Assembly (NCBI RefSeq): GCF_014195485.1 | Contig: NZ_JACIBU010000001.1 | Location: 1,550,001-1,614,000, forward strand | Reading direction: 5' to 3' | From: Modestobacter versicolor | Lineage (GTDB): Bacteria > Actinomycetota > Actinomycetes > Mycobacteriales > Geodermatophilaceae | Length of the DNA stretch: 64,000 nt | In this document: positions 61,473 to 64,000 of the stretch, piece after piece | Position numbering within the stretch: position 1 is the stretch's first letter | Layout: each line of letters starts with the position of its first letter | Notes under the pieces: generated by a model | The model's input: only the letters and a program-made list of their open reading frames with translations | What the model was told of the DNA's origin: nothing | Database searches by the model: none | Translations under genes and position numbers: made by a program

Positions 61473-62864
61473 GTGGCTCGCGTGCTGAAGGTGTCCGTCC
61501 CGCTCGACTTCGCCGCGATCCGGGCGGAGGCCGGGGTCCCCGACGAGTTCCCCGCTGACGTGCTGGCCGAGGCCGACCGGGTGGTCGCCGACCCACCGCT
61601 CCCCGAGCACGACGCGACCGACCTGCCGCTGGTGACCATCGACCCGCCCGGTGCCCGTGACCTGGACCAGGCCGTGCACCTCACCCGCACCGCCGGCGGC
61701 TACCGGGTGTCCTACGCGATCGCCGACGTCGGTGCCTTCGTGCCACTCGGCAGCGCCATCGACGCCGAGGCCCGCCGCCGCGGCCAGACCGTCTACTGCC
61801 CCGACGGCCGGACTCCGCTGCACCCGCCGCAGCTGTCCGAGGGGGCGGCCAGCCTGTTGCCCGGCGAGCTCCGGCCGGCCGCGCTGTGGACCATCGACCT
61901 GGACGCCGACGGCGAGGTCACCGCCGTCGACCTGCGCCGGGCCCGGGTCCGCAGCCGCGCCCAGCTGGACTACGAGTCCGTGGGCGCGCAGGTGCCCCCG
62001 GAGCTCGAGCTGCTGCCCGAGATCGGCCGGCTGCTGCAGGCCCGGGCCCGCGACCGCGGCGCCATCGAGCTGGGCACGCCATCCCAGGAGGTGGAGCCCG
62101 GACCGGACGGCGGCTGGACGATCGCCTTCCGCGGGCAGTCGGACGTCGAGGGCTGGAACGCGCAGATCTCGCTGCTCACCGGCCGGTGCGCCGCCCGGCT
62201 GATGCTGGACGGCGGGGTCGGGGTGCTGCGCACGCTGCCGCCGGCCGACCCGAGGGCGGTCGCCACGCTCCGCCGGCTCGCCCCCGGGCTTGGCGTCGAC
62301 TGGCCCGACGGCGCGGGGCCCGGCGACGTCATCGCCGACCTGGACCCCGCCCGGCCGCGCGACGCCGCGTTCCTGGACGCCGCCGCCGCGCTGCTCCGCG
62401 GCGCGGCCTACACCGCGTTCGACGGCCCGCCGCCGGCCCAGCCCGGGCACGGCGGCGTCGGCGCGCCCTACGCGCACGTCACCGCACCGCTGCGCCGGCT
62501 GGTCGACCGGTTCGGCACCGAGGTCTGCCTGGCGCTGGCCGCCGGCGAGCAGCCCTCCGCCGAGCTGCGCGCCGCACTGCCGGAGCTGCCCGCGCTGATG
62601 GCCACCTCCGACCGGCGCACGCACGAGGTGGAACGCGCCGTCATCGACCTGGTCGAGGCAACGGTCCTGGCCGGCCGGGTCGGCGAGGTGTTCGACGCCG
62701 TGGTGCTCGATGCGGAGGAAAAGCGGTCGACCGTGGTGCTCAGCGAGCTGGCGGTCCAGGCCCGCTGCGACGGCCGGCTCACCCCGGGCGAGCAGGTCGA
62801 GGTCCGGCTGACGACGGCGGACCCGGCCACCCGCACGGTGCGGTTCGCGCCCGCCGCGGACTGA
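61473..62864 (+). CDS. RNase II/R-type (RNB domain) exoribonuclease
   Basis: A 463-residue 3'-5' exoribonuclease of the short actinobacterial type. The RNB core contains LVTIDPPGARDLDQAVHLTR, in which the clustered Asp residues bind Mg2+ and position RNA. It also contains YAIADVGAFVPLGSAIDAEA, PLHPPQLSEGAASLLPGELR and HVTAPLRRLVDRFGTEVCLA. N-terminal cold-shock domains and a clear C-terminal S1 domain are reduced, as in related actinobacterial proteins of this length. GTG 61473 was chosen; upstream in-frame sequence is short and antisense to the YCII promoter. A weak hairpin follows at 62874-62889. Confidence 0.9.
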   Translation: MARVLKVSVPLDFAAIRAEAGVPDEFPADVLAEADRVVADPPLPEHDATDLPLVTIDPPGARDLDQAVHLTRTAGGYRVSYAIADVGAFVPLGSAIDAEARRRGQTVYCPDGRTPLHPPQLSEGAASLLPGELRPAALWTIDLDADGEVTAVDLRRARVRSRAQLDYESVGAQVPPELELLPEIGRLLQARARDRGAIELGTPSQEVEPGPDGGWTIAFRGQSDVEGWNAQISLLTGRCAARLMLDGGVGVLRTLPPADPRAVATLRRLAPGLGVDWPDGAGPGDVIADLDPARPRDAAFLDAAAALLRGAAYTAFDGPPPAQPGHGGVGAPYAHVTAPLRRLVDRFGTEVCLALAAGEQPSAELRAALPELPALMATSDRRTHEVERAVIDLVEATVLAGRVGEVFDAVVLDAEEKRSTVVLSELAVQARCDGRLTPGEQVEVRLTTADPATRTVRFAPAAD

Positions 62865-62873
62865 ACTGCAGAG

Positions 62874-62889
62874 CCCCTTGCAGGAGGGG
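62874..62889 (+). terminator. weak hairpin after the RNB gene
   Basis: CCCCT/AGGGG arms with a 6-base loop, 10 bases after the stop. Weak evidence; no other hairpin is evident in the 219 bases to the next gene. Confidence 0.35.
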
Positions 62890-63083
62890 GGAGCGCCGTC
62901 AGACGTCGCCAGCGGCGGCAGGACCGCACCTGATCGAACCAGCTCGTTGTGGCGGCATCGTCCACGAGCCGCAATGACACGCTGCGCGCCGAGCGCCTCC
63001 CATGCCCGGGACACACCTGAGTGATCACCAGCGGCTCCCCGCCATTCACCACGGTGGGCTCGTGGCCGGCGAAGGGTTGCTCG

Positions 63084-63707
63084 TCAGAACTGGCTTTCGT
63101 ACTCCGGGCAGTAAGCACCTACAGCGGATACAGCGAGAACGACTAGTTCGTCCGACGTCAACCCGCTGCCGCCAGCGGCTGCGCCGACGGCGGCGATGTC
63201 GGCGCCAGTGTCGAGGAGATCGCATATGGCGTGACCGGCTTCGATCAGCTGAGCGTCAGGGACGCTCGAGAAATTAGGGTGTACTGAGATCGTCGAGAGG
63301 AACGAGTCGTCGGCGTTCGTTGCATCCGACGGAGTCCCTGGAGCAAGGGGTTTCGTCGGCACCGGGGCATAGGAGCCGGTTGCTGGCGGCGGGGTGTAGG
63401 CCGACGGCCGCGCATGGCCAGCGGACGGCGTAGGACGTTCGAGGAATGGATTGGACGTAGGGGCGGCGTCCATTGAAACGCCATCCTTTTCCTCGCCATT
63501 GGTCGCCACGATCACAGCCATGCCGACGCAGGTGAAGATCAAGAGTGCCGCGATGCCGACGACTGCTCGCCACCTGCTAGCAGTGCGCGCTTGCCGCGCG
63601 ATCAGGTTGGCGTTGTCGCCATCAACACCGCCTGGTCGAGCGGGCTCCACGCCCTCATCGTCCGACGGTTCAGTCTCCGATATCGACACGGCGTGGACCG
63701 TATCCAT
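63084..63707 (-). CDS. DUF732-like membrane-anchored protein
   Basis: A 207-residue protein: an acidic cytosolic N-terminus (ISETEPSDDEG), one membrane helix (AVVGIAALLIFTCVGMAVIV), a Pro/Thr-rich outer linker (about 85-130), and a C-terminal domain with IEAGHAICDLLDTGADIAAV and VSAVGAYCPEYESQF. Two Cys with the G-H-x-I-C-x-x-L and YCP motifs match DUF732, a secreted domain common in mycobacteria and relatives. Function unknown. It is noticeably less GC-rich than most of the window. The start is uncertain: ATG 63707 has no clear ribosome-binding site, and upstream in-frame starts exist. Confidence 0.75.
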   Translation of the reverse strand: MDTVHAVSISETEPSDDEGVEPARPGGVDGDNANLIARQARTASRWRAVVGIAALLIFTCVGMAVIVATNGEEKDGVSMDAAPTSNPFLERPTPSAGHARPSAYTPPPATGSYAPVPTKPLAPGTPSDATNADDSFLSTISVHPNFSSVPDAQLIEAGHAICDLLDTGADIAAVGAAAGGSGLTSDELVVLAVSAVGAYCPEYESQF

Positions 63708-63916
63708 CAATGACGACGACCACAGGCCTGTGACACGCCAATCACACCTTGGAGGCATCCGCGGAACTCGCCCGTTTGACGTGGCGTGCAGGACCGACGC
63801 ACCTGCCGCATGGACCACTGCCCCGCGTCTATGTGAGCCCCTGCCTCAGGACCGCGTGGACGTCAGGTCCACCAACGCGTGAGCCGCCGCCTGCCAGCCG
63901 CGACGATGATGGCCCC

Positions 63917-64000
63917 GTGGCCATCGACTCCTCGCACACCTACCCCGCCGCGCCCGACGCCGTCCTCGCCCTGCTCACCGACGAGGCCTTCCTCCGCGAG
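63917..64000 (+). CDS. DUF2505-like (SRPBCC) protein, N-terminal fragment
   Basis: The first 28 residues of a frame starting at GTG 63917 are visible before the window ends: SSHTYPAAPDAVLALLTDEA, then FLRE. The HxYPAxPDAVxALLTDxAFL pattern is typical of actinobacterial DUF2505 proteins of the START/SRPBCC fold, thought to bind small hydrophobic ligands. The remainder lies outside. Confidence 0.65.
   Translation, partial: MAIDSSHTYPAAPDAVLALLTDEAFLRE

Overview
The window is chromosomal DNA from a very GC-rich actinobacterium. GTG starts are common, the reading frames are strongly GC-biased, and several families are essentially actinobacterial (DUF3052-, DUF3145- and DUF8129-like proteins, a Rv2228c-type RNase H/phosphatase, a FasR-type regulator). 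The orphan flagellin, the three c-di-GMP proteins and the overall style fit Geodermatophilaceae (Blastococcus, Geodermatophilus or Modestobacter). That family placement is inference. The actinobacterial placement is secure.

Layout. 0-10 kb: a baeRF2-like fragment at the edge, a small DUF8129-like gene, a DUF1232 membrane protein, a membrane GGDEF-EAL protein, a three-gene MacB/FtsX-type ABC operon, a flagellin with no flagellar neighbours, and RNase P RNA. 10-19.4 kb: PIG-L hydrolase, an MFS efflux pump divergent from a double-length Lrp-type regulator with a candidate operator between them, DoxX and TauE membrane proteins, an ArsB/NhaD-type permease, nadA, and a complete amino-acid ABC importer. 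19.4-23.8 kb: RNase H/phosphatase, zinc-ribbon coiled coil and NIF3, in the order of Rv2228c-Rv2230c of M. tuberculosis, then a GNAT gene. 23.8-35.5 kb: a fused four-domain ABC exporter, a FUSC-type membrane protein, and two paralogous GGDEF-EAL genes flanking a rhodanese gene. 35.5-50.8 kb: tRNA-Val, ahpE, DUF3052, a lipoprotein, aceE, a short accessory stretch, then fasR and the fatty-acid operon fabD-fabH-acpP-fabF-accD6. This backbone matches M. tuberculosis Rv2238c-Rv2247. 51-56.2 kb: an orphan OpuAC-type binding protein, then an envelope operon (PAP2-kinase fusion, lipoprotein, LPG-synthase-type flippase, PAP2). 56.2-61 kb: tRNA-Met followed by a broken tyrosine integrase and a less GC-rich block with an MMPL transporter, a short-chain-dehydrogenase fragment and a divergent TetR regulator. 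61-64 kb: YCII protein, RNase II-type exonuclease, a DUF732 membrane protein, and the start of a DUF2505 gene.

How genes work together. aceE makes acetyl-CoA; AccD6 is the carboxyltransferase subunit for malonyl-CoA; FabD loads malonyl onto AcpP; FabH and FabF condense; FasR is the likely local activator. The fabD product carries an unusual C-terminal biotinyl/lipoyl-like domain whose modified lysine position is arginine.

Most unusual signals: (1) an intergenic element found three times directly after stop codons, with two nested stems supported by compensatory base changes; (2) the FabD fusion; (3) the PAP2-kinase fusion, whose phosphatase half lacks its central catalytic motif, in a possible lipid-transfer operon; (4) the duplicated GGDEF-EAL pair around a rhodanese gene. 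No CRISPR array, prophage or intact insertion sequence was seen.
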